This document shows, piece after piece, positions 8,917 through 17,672 of a stretch of 64,000 nt of DNA; positions within the stretch are counted from its first letter, which is position 1, and each line of letters begins with the position of its first letter. This DNA is from Phycisphaeraceae bacterium (lineage in GTDB: Bacteria; Planctomycetota; Phycisphaerae; Phycisphaerales; UBA1924): assembly GCA_019454185.1 (NCBI GenBank), contig CP075368.1, positions 3,575,649-3,639,648 of the forward strand. Reading direction: 5' to 3'. Below the pieces are notes generated by a model. It was not told the origin of the DNA. It saw only the letters and a program-made list of their open reading frames with translations, and searched no databases. The position numbers were made by a program, and so were the translations under genes.

Positions 8917-10659
8917 ATGATGAGACATAAAGCACTCTTCCTCATCGGATTATCCGGGTTGGCCCTGTCTTGGTACGCTTCCGATGCTCACGGCCAGAAC
9001 GCGCTTGGTGACGGACGCAACCTTGATCGCAGTCTCAACACGCAGTCGAACTACAACAGCGGCAATTCGCGCGGCGCGTTCCATCAGCGCCTTCAGCAGG
9101 GGAACGCCGTTGTGACGGGCAACGCCGCGGGCGGCAGGTCGTTCCGGGGTGATGTCGGGTACACGGGCTCATCTGATTTTCGTGGCTCGCTGGGATCAGA
9201 GGACATTTTCACGTTCCGGCGTGATGCGAGTTTCGCGGGCGGCTTCAACAGCGGTGCCTCCAGGGGTCTCGCGGGGCTCCAGACGCAACTCAGTTCAACC
9301 ACCGGCTCAGGCGCATCGCAGGGCTCTGGCGGCTTCACGCCGCGAGACCAGGGTGGCTTGCTTGTCAGGCGTGCGGGCTCGGGGTCGATGGGCACGGACA
9401 TCATGGGGCTTGATTCTTCGGGTTCGCGCAGAACCTCGCCGCGTGGAATCGGGAGCTCTGATGTTGTCGATCTCCGCACGGACTTCAGCGACACGCAGAG
9501 CATGGGTTCTGCCCCGCAGTTGGGTGTCGGCTCACTGCGTTCGACATCAGCCCATTCGACCAGCCAGTCCTTCAATCCATCATTGATCGGCCAGCGGCGT
9601 GAGCAGGACGGCTCCGTGACGAGTCTCACCGCGTCGAGTCTGCGCGGGGTGCGCTCCAGCACGACGGGTCCTGACGGCCAGCCGCTTCCGGTCTTGCCGG
9701 GCTCGAACAACGCGACGCCTCGTTCGGCGACGCCGGGGTCGCCGACGACAATGGTCTCGACACAGGCGGGGCTGACGAACCCCGCATCGCCGCGCACGGC
9801 GGTTGCCCCGGCGAAGACCGCCTATGACGCGCTGATGGATCGGTACAAGGAGCAGACGGGTACGGCTTCTGCTGCGGGTCCGGCGGGCGATCTCGAAAAC
9901 TGGCAGAAGCAACTCGAAGAGATCCGGTCCACGCTTGAGGGGAGCAACGATGCCGCCTCGACGCTTCTGACCAATCTCGGCGCGGAGGGTCTGCCGGTTG
10001 ATCCGAGCACGCAGGACCCTGTCCGTCTCTACAGCCAGCGGACGATCGACATGATCCTCAAGCAGGCGGGTCAGACCAACGAGCTGCTTCTCACGGCGGA
10101 GGGGCGTCTTGGGGCGTTCGGCGAGCGCATGCGTCGGGGCGAGCGGGCACTTGCCGAGGGGCGGTACTTCGATGCGGAGGAGTCCTTCTCCACGTCGCTG
10201 ACGCTGCGACCGGGGGATGTTGCTGCTTCGATCGGGCGGGTTCACGCCCAGCTGGGTGCGGGCATGTACCTGTCCGCTGCTTTGAATCTTCGGATGACAC
10301 TCGGCGCAAACCCCGCCGCCGTCGGTGAGCGGTACGGACCCGCGCTGCTTCCGTCTGCGGCGCGTTGCGACGAGATCATCGAAGAACTGCGCACGAACGC
10401 GCGCAGCGAGGACCGGCTCGGCTACGAGTCTGCGGTGCTCCTCGCCTACATCGGCTACCAGACATCTCGACGCGATGCCATGGAAGAGGGCTTCGCGGCG
10501 ATCGAGCGACTTGCCTCGACCACATCAAGGCCGATCGACTCGCGATTCGTCGAGCTCGTGCGTCGTGTCTGGAGACCGATCCTGGATCGCTCTTCCGTTG
10601 CCCCGACAGGCCCAGCCGCACCCGCCGAAGAGGCGGGGGGAGACCCGGTTGGCGGTTGA
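8917..10659 (+). CDS. Secreted protein with a C-terminal TPR-like region
   Basis: 580 aa with an N-terminal signal peptide (MMRHKALFLIGLSGLALSW, ending near SDAHGQ). Residues about 30-280 are a Gly/Ser/Asn/Arg-rich, low-complexity, probably disordered region. From about 285 it is helical, with a TPR-like stretch around 400-470 (RGERALAEGRYFDAEESFSTSLTLRPGD, then an AALNLRMTLGANP helix). GGAG lies just upstream of the start. The stop overlaps the TTG start of the SpoIIE-type phosphatase, so the two products are made together. I do not recognise a named family; an envelope or periplasmic scaffold is possible. Confidence 0.8.
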   Translation: MMRHKALFLIGLSGLALSWYASDAHGQNALGDGRNLDRSLNTQSNYNSGNSRGAFHQRLQQGNAVVTGNAAGGRSFRGDVGYTGSSDFRGSLGSEDIFTFRRDASFAGGFNSGASRGLAGLQTQLSSTTGSGASQGSGGFTPRDQGGLLVRRAGSGSMGTDIMGLDSSGSRRTSPRGIGSSDVVDLRTDFSDTQSMGSAPQLGVGSLRSTSAHSTSQSFNPSLIGQRREQDGSVTSLTASSLRGVRSSTTGPDGQPLPVLPGSNNATPRSATPGSPTTMVSTQAGLTNPASPRTAVAPAKTAYDALMDRYKEQTGTASAAGPAGDLENWQKQLEEIRSTLEGSNDAASTLLTNLGAEGLPVDPSTQDPVRLYSQRTIDMILKQAGQTNELLLTAEGRLGAFGERMRRGERALAEGRYFDAEESFSTSLTLRPGDVAASIGRVHAQLGAGMYLSAALNLRMTLGANPAAVGERYGPALLPSAARCDEIIEELRTNARSEDRLGYESAVLLAYIGYQTSRRDAMEEGFAAIERLASTTSRPIDSRFVELVRRVWRPILDRSSVAPTGPAAPAEEAGGDPVGG

Positions 10660-12355
10660 TCCTTCATCGACACATCAGGTCACAATCGGACGGGCCGCGG
10701 GGCGTGCTCCCGGAGCGCGTTCTATTCGCGAGTTTCTGAGCGACGGCTCGCTCGCCAGACTCTGCGCCGAGCTCTCTCATCTGATCGGCCTGCGCATCGA
10801 CCTTCGGGACGAGGCCGGCAGATCGATTGTTCCCGGCGACCTGCATCGCCCCTGGCGCGTGCTGGAGCAGCCCCCCGTCCAGGAGGAAGGTCAGGTATCG
10901 ATACCGCTGCGCCTCGGCGAGCAGTCGATCGGCTCGATCGTCATGGGCGCGGGGCTGCCGCATCTCAGCACCGATGCCCGCACACAGGCAACCCACGCGC
11001 TCGAGTTCGTCGCCGCGGCCGTGTCCGAGCTCTGCAACGATGACGAGGAGCTGCGCCACAGGATCAAAGAGATCGGCGCGCTCTACCGGCTGAGCGGCCT
11101 GCTTGTTCAAGCGAGGGGCGGCATCGAGCAGATCCTTCAGATCGCGCTCGAGTCCGCGCTCGACGCGCTCGAGCTCGACTCCGGCAACGTCGTCCTTCTC
11201 CCCGACAACGCGGACGGCGTCGCGAAAGAGAGCGAGGAGGACTTGCGCCACGCCGCGGCGAGCGGACTGAGCGCGGCATGGATTCACAGCCCGCTTCCTC
11301 TGTCCAAGGCCAGAGAGTTCGATCGGCTCGCCCTGCGGGGCGAGGCCGTGACATCCGAGGATCTCCTGAAGGATGAGCGCGTCCTGATCCCAGAGCAGGT
11401 CCGCTCGGAGGGCGTGCGATCGTTCATCTGTGCCGGGCTGGTTGTGCGAGGGCGACCAATCGGCGTCATCCGCTTGTACGGAAGGAGCCCGCGCCCCTTC
11501 AGCGAGTGGGACAAGCGCCTGATCCGCTCGATCGGCAATCAGGCGGCGGCCGCGGTCGATCAGGCGCGGCTCTTCCGCATCGAGGACCACGAAAAGATCG
11601 TGCAGCGCCAGCTCGCCATCGCCAGCGATGTGCAGCGCCGCATGCTGCCGAGGTCGCTCCCCACCGCGCCGGGTCTTGATATCGCGGCTCGCTACGAGCC
11701 GTCTCTCGAACTCGGAGGCGATTTCTATGACGTCTTCGAACTGGGCAGCCAGATCGGCATGGTTGTGGGCGATGTGGTCGGCAAGGGGATCGCCGCAGCA
11801 TTGCTGATGTCGCACGTGCGGGCCACCCTGCGTGCGCACGTGCAGGACGTGTATCACATCGACGAGGTGATGCGCCGAGTCAACCGGGCTCTCTGCCGCG
11901 ACACGCTCGAGAGCGAGTTCGCAAGCGCGTGGTACGGCGTGGTGGATCCGCAGTCGCTGCGCCTTACGTATGTCTCGGCCGGACATGAGCCGCCGTTCCT
12001 CATCAGGCGTTCTGCGCCGGGTGCGCCTCCGGAGGTCACGGAACTGCGCGGCGGCGGGCTGGTGCTCGGCATCGATGCGTCGGAGTCGTATGAGCGGATC
12101 CCCTTCCAGCTCCAAAGGGGCGACATCGTTGTTGCCTACACCGACGGACTGATGGACGTGCGGAACTTCGCGGGCGAGAAACTGGGCCGCACGCGCCTTG
12201 AAAGCACCGTGCGGGATCTTGTCGCGAAAGAGCCGGAGGGATCGGTGACGGCGGCACGGATCCTTGAGCACCTCATGTGGACCGTCAGGCAGTTCGCGGG
12301 GCTGATGCCGCGCCCCGACGATATCACGATCGTTGTGCTGCGCGCACTCGCGTGA
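10649..12355 (+). CDS. GAF-domain PP2C/SpoIIE-type serine/threonine phosphatase (RsbU-like)
   Basis: 568-residue soluble signalling phosphatase. Order of domains: an N-terminal PocR-like sensor segment (about 30-125: LARLCAELSHLIGLRIDLRDEAG), a GAF domain (about 150-310), then a SpoIIE/PP2C domain (about 340-568) with metal-binding motifs GGDFYDVFEL, VGDVVGKG, YTDGLMDV and PRPDDITIVVL. Family members dephosphorylate anti-anti-sigma factors in partner-switching systems; no such partner is in this window. The TTG start at 10649 is chosen because GGGGGGAG lies six bases upstream and it overlaps the stop of the secreted gene before it, indicating translational coupling. Confidence 0.88.
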   Translation: MAVDPSSTHQVTIGRAAGRAPGARSIREFLSDGSLARLCAELSHLIGLRIDLRDEAGRSIVPGDLHRPWRVLEQPPVQEEGQVSIPLRLGEQSIGSIVMGAGLPHLSTDARTQATHALEFVAAAVSELCNDDEELRHRIKEIGALYRLSGLLVQARGGIEQILQIALESALDALELDSGNVVLLPDNADGVAKESEEDLRHAAASGLSAAWIHSPLPLSKAREFDRLALRGEAVTSEDLLKDERVLIPEQVRSEGVRSFICAGLVVRGRPIGVIRLYGRSPRPFSEWDKRLIRSIGNQAAAAVDQARLFRIEDHEKIVQRQLAIASDVQRRMLPRSLPTAPGLDIAARYEPSLELGGDFYDVFELGSQIGMVVGDVVGKGIAAALLMSHVRATLRAHVQDVYHIDEVMRRVNRALCRDTLESEFASAWYGVVDPQSLRLTYVSAGHEPPFLIRRSAPGAPPEVTELRGGGLVLGIDASESYERIPFQLQRGDIVVAYTDGLMDVRNFAGEKLGRTRLESTVRDLVAKEPEGSVTAARILEHLMWTVRQFAGLMPRPDDITIVVLRALA

Positions 12356-12420
12356 CCGGCGACACGGGGACTTCTCACGTCTCTATGAAGTGGAAGAGAC
12401 GAAGGCGATATCCGTGCGTC

Positions 12421-13761
12421 TTACTTCAGAAGCCGCTCCAGATAGTGGATATCCACGCCGCCCTTGCGGAAGTCAGCGTTCTCCATCAGGCGCTGGTGCA
12501 GCGGGATCGTCGTCTTGATCGGGCCGACATTGAACTCGCGGAGCGCGCGGGCCATGCGGTTCATGCACTGCTCGCGATCGTCGGCGTGGACGATCAGCTT
12601 GCCGATCATCGAGTCGTAGTTCGGCGGCACCGTGTACCCGGTGACGACATGCGTGTCCAGGCGGACTCCCGGGCCGCCCGGCGGCTCGAACGTCGTGATC
12701 CGTCCGGCGCACGGCATGAAGTTCTTGTCGGGATCCTCGGCGTTGATGCGACACTCCATCGCGTGCCCGCGGATCTCGATGTCCTTCTGCTTGTAAGGCA
12801 GCGGCTCGCCCGACGCGACGAGGATCGACATCTTGACGATGTCGACGCCCGTGATCATCTCGGTGACCGGGTGCTCGACCTGCACGCGCGTGTTCACCTC
12901 GAGCATGTAGAAGTTCTGCTTCTCGTCCATCAGGAACTCGACGGTCGCAGCCCCCGAGTACTCCGCGGCCTTGATGAGCCGCGCCGCGGCCTCGCACGCG
13001 GCATCACGCTTCTTGCGGTCGATCAGCGGGCCGGGGGCCTCTTCGATGAGTTTCTGGTGGCGGCGCTGCGTGGAGCAGTCGCGCTCAAACAGGTGGATGG
13101 CGTGCCCATGCTTGTCGCCGAGGCACTGGACCTCGACGTGGCGGGCATGCTCAAGGAACTTCTCGATGAAGACCGCGCCGTTCCCGAAGGCGGCAAGGGC
13201 TTCCTGGCTGGCGATGCGGAGGTTGGTGCGGAGGGTCGCCTCGTTGTGGCAGACCTTCATGCCGCGCCCGCCACCGCCGGCAGAGGCCTTGATGATCACC
13301 GGATACCCGATCTCGGCGGCGACATTGACGGCCTCTTCCTCGTCCTCGATCGCGCCCTCCGAGCCGGGGAAGATCGGAACCTTCGCGGCCTTGGCCGTCC
13401 GCTTGCACTCGACCTTGTCACCGAGCTTCGCCATCGCCTCGGGAGAGGGGCCGATGAACTCGATCTTGCAGTCGCGGCAGATCTGCGCAAAGTCGGCCCG
13501 CTCAGAGAGGAAGCCGTAGCCGGGATGGATGGCGTCGACGTCGGCGATCTCCGCCGCAGCGATGATCTTGGGGATGTTGATGTACGACTCGCGCGCCGGA
13601 GGCGGGCCGATGCAGATCGCGCGATCGGCGAGCTTGAGGTACGGCGCGTCCTTGTCGGCAGTGGAGTACACGCAGACGGCTTCGACGCCGAGCTCGCGGC
13701 AGGCACGGATGATGCGAAGGGCGATCTCGCCGCGGTTGGCAATGAGGATGCGTCTAAACAT
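12421..13761 (-). CDS. accC: Acetyl-CoA carboxylase, biotin carboxylase subunit
   Basis: 446 aa, full length. It carboxylates biotin on AccB using ATP and bicarbonate, the first half-reaction of malonyl-CoA synthesis. Seen: MFRRILIANRGEIALRI at the N-terminus, the glycine-rich ATP-grasp loop KASAGGGGRGMKV, the catalytic EVNTRVQVEHPVTE segment and a biotin-carboxylase C-domain ending in HYLERLLK. In the usual arrangement accB directly precedes accC; here the two are separated by about 480 bp holding a four-helix-bundle gene between inverted repeats. The ATG lies three bases from the end of the repeat array, with no evident Shine-Dalgarno sequence, so the array sits in the translation initiation region. 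Confidence 0.97.
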   Translation of the reverse strand: MFRRILIANRGEIALRIIRACRELGVEAVCVYSTADKDAPYLKLADRAICIGPPPARESYINIPKIIAAAEIADVDAIHPGYGFLSERADFAQICRDCKIEFIGPSPEAMAKLGDKVECKRTAKAAKVPIFPGSEGAIEDEEEAVNVAAEIGYPVIIKASAGGGGRGMKVCHNEATLRTNLRIASQEALAAFGNGAVFIEKFLEHARHVEVQCLGDKHGHAIHLFERDCSTQRRHQKLIEEAPGPLIDRKKRDAACEAAARLIKAAEYSGAATVEFLMDEKQNFYMLEVNTRVQVEHPVTEMITGVDIVKMSILVASGEPLPYKQKDIEIRGHAMECRINAEDPDKNFMPCAGRITTFEPPGGPGVRLDTHVVTGYTVPPNYDSMIGKLIVHADDREQCMNRMARALREFNVGPIKTTIPLHQRLMENADFRKGGVDIHYLERLLK

Positions 13762-13763
13762 TC

Positions 13764-13803
13764 AGTGACGGAGTGACGGAGTGACACAGTGACGGAGCGA
13801 AAG
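13764..13803 (+). repeat. 8-bp tandem repeat array, accC-side arm of the inverted pair
   Basis: Five units: AGTGACGG, AGTGACGG, AGTGACAC, AGTGACGG and a degenerate AGCGAAAG at the inner end. It is inverted relative to the array at 14199-14246. The degenerate inner unit is matched on the other side by CTTTCACT (7 of 8 complementary), which suggests the two arms are ends of one element. In the acc transcript the arms could pair into a long stem enclosing the four-helix-bundle gene. Confidence 0.9.
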
Positions 13804-13828
13804 GCACGCCGTCCCGGGGTCCACGTCC

Positions 13829-14197
13829 TTACTCTCGCTCCTTGTCTTCGAGACTGCGGATCAGTCCTTGGATGACTCGATCGGTTTCTGCAACGAGGTC
13901 AATGATGCTCTGGTGCGGCTGGGCCAAGCGAAGGCGAGATACGAGTTCGAGCTGGGTGCTGACTTCGGCAACAGATCCGCGTGCGACACGCAGAGAGCGA
14001 AGAAACTCAGCGGGCGTCCCGCGTCCGTAGCCCTCTGCGATGTTGGATGGGATTGATACCGCCGCGCGACGAAGCTGGCTCCGCAGACCAAATCGTTCAC
14101 TCTCCGGCAGGGAATCAACGAAGCCGTACATCATCTCGGCGAGTTCCATTCCTCGCTGCCAGCCGATGATGTCTCGATAGCTCCGGATGCTTCCCAC
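13829..14197 (-). CDS. Four-helix-bundle protein (23S rRNA intervening-sequence type)
   Basis: 122-residue all-helical protein. Seen: IIGWQRGMELAEMMYGFV, then LRSQLRRAAVSIPSNIAEGYGR, the signature of the four-helix-bundle family (TIGR02436, 23S rRNA intervening-sequence protein) known from intervening sequences in 23S rRNA genes. Biochemical function is unknown. The GTG start at 14197 directly abuts an 8-bp repeat array, and the Shine-Dalgarno-like GGAG comes from that array. It lies between accB and accC on the same strand, so it is transcribed within the fatty-acid operon. It resembles an inserted cassette rather than an acc gene. No rRNA is nearby. Confidence 0.88.
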   Translation of the reverse strand: MGSIRSYRDIIGWQRGMELAEMMYGFVDSLPESERFGLRSQLRRAAVSIPSNIAEGYGRGTPAEFLRSLRVARGSVAEVSTQLELVSRLRLAQPHQSIIDLVAETDRVIQGLIRSLEDKERE

Positions 14198-14198
14198 T

Positions 14199-14246
14199 CT
14201 TTCACTCCGTCACTCCGTCACTGTGTCACTGTGTCACTGTGTCACT
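14199..14246 (+). repeat. 8-bp tandem repeat array, accB-side arm of the inverted pair
   Basis: Six units: CTTTCACT, CCGTCACT twice, then GTGTCACT three times. It is inverted relative to 13764-13803. The array overlaps the accB stop codon at one end and touches the start codon of the four-helix-bundle gene at the other. Confidence 0.9.
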
Positions 14247-14730
14247 ACGGCTTGACCAAAAACAGCTTCTGCCCGAACTCGACCGCGTCGCCGTTCTTGA
14301 CCAGCACGCGCTCGATCGTTCCCGAGACCTCGGACTTGATCTCGTTGAACACCTTCATCGCCTCGACGAGGCAGACGACCGAGCCGGGGCCGACCTGCGA
14401 GCCGACCTTCGCGAAGGGGGGGGAGTCCGGGTTCGAGGCGGAGTAGAACGTCCCGACCATCGGGGACTCGATCGCCACCAGGCCGGCGTCGGAGGAGGGG
14501 GCCGAGGAGCCACCCGGTGCCGCCTGTCCGGGTGCCGATGCCGGGATCGCCATCGGCATCATCATCTGAGGCGTCATCATCTGAGGCGTCATCATGTGGG
14601 GGGGGAGTTGGACGCCAGACTGGCCGCGCTTCAGAACGACGGCCTCGTTCTCATCGCGAAGTTCCAGTTCTGTGAGACCGTTGTCGGTCATCAATTGGAC
14701 CAACTCGGCTAACTTCTTCATGTCGATCAT
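14245..14730 (-). CDS. accB: Acetyl-CoA carboxylase, biotin carboxyl carrier protein
   Basis: 161 aa from ATG 14730. It carries the biotin that shuttles CO2 between AccC and the carboxyltransferase. Seen: N-terminal MIDMKKLAELVQLMTDNGLTELEL, a flexible Met/Pro/Ala/Gly-rich linker (about 50-88), and the C-terminal biotinyl domain with the lysine in VEAMKVFNEI. An alternative start is the ATG at 14721 (MKKLAEL). The stop codon TAG overlaps the first unit of the 8-bp repeat array that begins the insertion before accC. Confidence 0.95.
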   Translation of the reverse strand: MIDMKKLAELVQLMTDNGLTELELRDENEAVVLKRGQSGVQLPPHMMTPQMMTPQMMMPMAIPASAPGQAAPGGSSAPSSDAGLVAIESPMVGTFYSASNPDSPPFAKVGSQVGPGSVVCLVEAMKVFNEIKSEVSGTIERVLVKNGDAVEFGQKLFLVKP

Positions 14731-14878
14731 GTGTAAGGGTCCGCGAGATTCGCACGGACACCGAACGGGTACGCCACGCTCGGGCCGGTCGGAAGCCGGG
14801 CATGATACGCGAAGACGCCAGCAGCGGCGAACACCTGACAACGCCCCAATCGTCGGCGGCGGTGGGTAGACTGCGCCA

Positions 14879-16534
14879 ATGTCGGCAGATCAGGACCAAC
14901 CCGATGGTGCCTCGCAGGAGCGAGCTGGCCGCGCTCCGCCTCGCTTTGCGAGCTGGTGCGCGATCGCGCTGGCGGGATCTGTCCTGCTTCTGCTCACGCC
15001 TCTGATCGTCGCGTTCTTCCCTCGGGGTGCGCCAGTCGGAACGGCACCCGGCGCGTTGGAGACGATGCTTCCCAAGACGGGTCCGCTGGTGCTCAACTCT
15101 CTGCTGGCATCGGCTGGTGTCGGTGTGTGCGCGACCGGGCTGGGCTTGGCTGTGGCGTGGACGACGCGCGGTCTTCGGGGAGCTGGCCTTCTCTCGCACA
15201 TGGCGGTGCTCCTGCCTCTCATGCTCCCCGCGTATCTGTCGTACTCGGGGTGGAGCGTGCTGCGCGCGCCCGGGTCATGGCTCGGCGACTGGATCGGTTC
15301 GCTTCCCGGGACACGTGCCGGGGATGTCGGGCGCGCTGCGAACATCGGGTTTGCCATCCTGGGCATGACGCTCTGGCTCTGGCCATTGGCCGCGGTTCTG
15401 GTGACGGCGAACATTCGCAGACTCGACGCCGATCTCTTCCACATGCTGCGGCTCGAATCGGCACGCGGCCCGGCCCGCTGGTGGCTCGTGGTCCGCCTGC
15501 TTCGCCCGAGCATCCTCCTTTCTGTCGTCACGATCGGCATCCTGGTGATGGGCACGGCGATACCGCTCCACGTCGCGAATGTGCCGACGCTCGCCATCTC
15601 GGTCTGGCTTGCACTCGACCGTTCACCCCCCGGCGAGGCGTGGCGGGCACTTCTCGCGGCGTGGCCCCTATGGACGCTCGCGATTGTCGCTGGGTGGTGG
15701 CTCGGGGGGCGCGCGTCCGACTGGGCGACAGGCAACCGCGCGACATCGTCGAGCTTCAGCGTCTCGCACCGGCAGAGCATCCTGCTCTACGGCGCGACAT
15801 CGCTCTCGGTGGTCATCCCGGCCGCCCTTCTTGTGAACGCGACCAGAGATTCGGCATCGCTGATGCGATTCTGGCGAATCAGTGGCGATGGCGTGCTCCA
15901 CGGGCTTGGTCTCGCGACAGCAACCGGCGTGATCGTCGCCCTGATCGCCATCGCGACGGGTGTGGCGGTCGGTTCACGGGCCTGGGCGGCATCGGTCGGC
16001 AAGGGTTTCGTTCGCGTCATGCTCATGCTCGGCTTTGCCCCCGGTGTTCTCATCGGCACTGGGCTTGTCAGCGGCTGGAACCGGCTCGATTCCAGCGGGT
16101 TCGTCACCTCGGGGGTGATGATTGAGGGACTCGCCCAAGTGTGCCGCTATGGGTGGATCGGCGCGATCGCCGGGTGCGCTATGGTCCGCATGGAGCACCC
16201 GCACCTCCGGGACCTCCGACAGGCGGACGGCGCGGAGACGCTCGCGGGCTTCGCTCGCACGGGCCTGCTGCTGAACTTGCCGATTCTCGCCGCGTCGGGG
16301 CTTGCTACGGGCATGCTCTCGTTCACAGAGATCGAGGCGACGGTCGTGGTTCAGCCCCCGGGCACGGGCGATCTCGCGCGCCAGATCCTGAACTACCTCC
16401 ACTATGCCCGTATGGAAGAGATGTCCGCAGCGGCGGCGTGGATCGTGGGTTCAGGGATCCTTCTCACCGCTTTCATCGGATGGTTGCTCATGCTCGTGGA
16501 GAGGGCCAAGCGAACGAGCCGCGAGGTATCGTAA
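14879..16534 (+). CDS. ABC transporter permease, two-domain (iron/thiamine type)
   Basis: 551-residue inner-membrane protein with about 11-12 hydrophobic segments and two permease halves, like the FbpB/ThiP class. Seen: an EAA-like loop in the first half (HMLRLESARGPARWWLVVRLLRPS) and an equivalent in the second (RQADGAETLAGFARTGLLLNLP). The family moves ferric iron or thiamine with a periplasmic binding protein and an ATPase; neither is encoded next to it here, so the substrate is open. It starts divergently from accB and is followed after one base by the NHL-repeat lipoprotein, suggesting an operon that continues into the VWA cluster. Confidence 0.8.
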   Translation: MSADQDQPDGASQERAGRAPPRFASWCAIALAGSVLLLLTPLIVAFFPRGAPVGTAPGALETMLPKTGPLVLNSLLASAGVGVCATGLGLAVAWTTRGLRGAGLLSHMAVLLPLMLPAYLSYSGWSVLRAPGSWLGDWIGSLPGTRAGDVGRAANIGFAILGMTLWLWPLAAVLVTANIRRLDADLFHMLRLESARGPARWWLVVRLLRPSILLSVVTIGILVMGTAIPLHVANVPTLAISVWLALDRSPPGEAWRALLAAWPLWTLAIVAGWWLGGRASDWATGNRATSSSFSVSHRQSILLYGATSLSVVIPAALLVNATRDSASLMRFWRISGDGVLHGLGLATATGVIVALIAIATGVAVGSRAWAASVGKGFVRVMLMLGFAPGVLIGTGLVSGWNRLDSSGFVTSGVMIEGLAQVCRYGWIGAIAGCAMVRMEHPHLRDLRQADGAETLAGFARTGLLLNLPILAASGLATGMLSFTEIEATVVVQPPGTGDLARQILNYLHYARMEEMSAAAAWIVGSGILLTAFIGWLLMLVERAKRTSREVS

Positions 16535-16535
16535 G

Positions 16536-17672
16536 ATGACGGCCATGCAGATGGGAGGCCGCGAGGATCCATCCCGGGAACCGCCCACGTGTCTGACGCG
16601 TGCGCCGTCTTCGCCGGTCGGGTTCGTTGCTGTTGTGCTGGCGGCTCTGGCTCTCTCAGGATGCGGATCGGATCCTGAAACAGACGCGCGGCCCCTCGAA
16701 GTCGTCGCGACCATCGGCTCTGTCGGGATCTGGCCCGGTCAGTTTGCGACACCTCGCGCGCTGGACACCGACGGATCGACGCTCTGGGTGATCGACAAGG
16801 CGGCACGGATCCAGCGCCTCGACGCCCAGACGGGTGCGCCGCTCTCAGAGTGGAAGACGCCGCGACATGCGAACGGAATGCCCGTCGGCGTGACCTGCGC
16901 GGTGATCGACGGCCGTCCTCTGACGTTCGTCGCAGACACGCACGAGCACCGCGTGCTCGTGTATGAGCCGGGGAGCGATCCGACCGCCGAGGCGCGCATC
17001 GTTGCGGAGTTCGGCTCGTACGGCACCGGCCAGGGGCAGTTTATTTATCTGACCGACGTGGCGGTTGTTGCCGACCCGGCTCTGGGCGTTCGGATCTATG
17101 TCTCGGAGTACGGCGGATCAGATCGGGTGAGTGTCTTCGACGAGCGCTTTGAGTTTCTGTTCTCCATCGGCGAGTTCGGCACCGGGGAGGACCCATCGCG
17201 CATCGAGTTCAACCGTCCGCAGGCGCTCGCGATCGACGAGCAGGCCAGAGAGCTCATCGTGGTCGATGCCTGCAACCACAGGATCGGCAGGTTCACGCTC
17301 GAAGGCGAGCTGATCGCGTGGATCGGTTCTCCCTCAACCGCCGGGCGCAAGCTCGGGCAGTTCAAGTACCCGTACAGCATCGCGCTCCTGGACGACGGCA
17401 CCGCCCTCGTGGTTGAGTATGAAAACGCCCGCATCCAGCGGATCGACATGCGCACCGGGCGCGGGATCAAGACCTACGGCAAGCCGGGGCGCGGCACGGG
17501 CGAACTCGTCACGCCCTGGTCGATCGCGATGGTCGGGCGCACTGCGTTTGTGCTCGATGCCGGGAACAACCGCGTGCAGGCGTTCCGGGCTCCCCGCCCC
17601 GGGCAGTCGCGCGCGACCGAGGTCGCCTCTCTCGGCTCGCTGCAAGCGACCGATCAGAAGGGGGGGCGATGA
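16536..17672 (+). CDS. NHL-repeat (beta-propeller) lipoprotein
   Basis: 378 aa. A hydrophobic N-terminal segment ends in the lipobox LSGC (near residues 43-46), so it is likely a lipoprotein. The rest consists of repeated blocks such as GQFATPRALDTDGSTLWVID, GQFIYLTDVAVV, FNRPQALAIDEQARELIVVDACNHRI, GQFKYPYSIALLDDGTALVVEY and LVTPWSIAMVGRTAFVLDAGNNRVQ, typical of NHL six-bladed propellers. ATG 16536 sits one base after the permease stop; its own stop overlaps the next start (ATGA). It may bind a ligand or protein for the permease or the VWA complex; this is inference. Confidence 0.82.
   Translation: MTAMQMGGREDPSREPPTCLTRAPSSPVGFVAVVLAALALSGCGSDPETDARPLEVVATIGSVGIWPGQFATPRALDTDGSTLWVIDKAARIQRLDAQTGAPLSEWKTPRHANGMPVGVTCAVIDGRPLTFVADTHEHRVLVYEPGSDPTAEARIVAEFGSYGTGQGQFIYLTDVAVVADPALGVRIYVSEYGGSDRVSVFDERFEFLFSIGEFGTGEDPSRIEFNRPQALAIDEQARELIVVDACNHRIGRFTLEGELIAWIGSPSTAGRKLGQFKYPYSIALLDDGTALVVEYENARIQRIDMRTGRGIKTYGKPGRGTGELVTPWSIAMVGRTAFVLDAGNNRVQAFRAPRPGQSRATEVASLGSLQATDQKGGR

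Noticed and set aside
12277-13776. Long plus-strand frame over accC
   Set aside because: Antisense shadow of accC with no domain.
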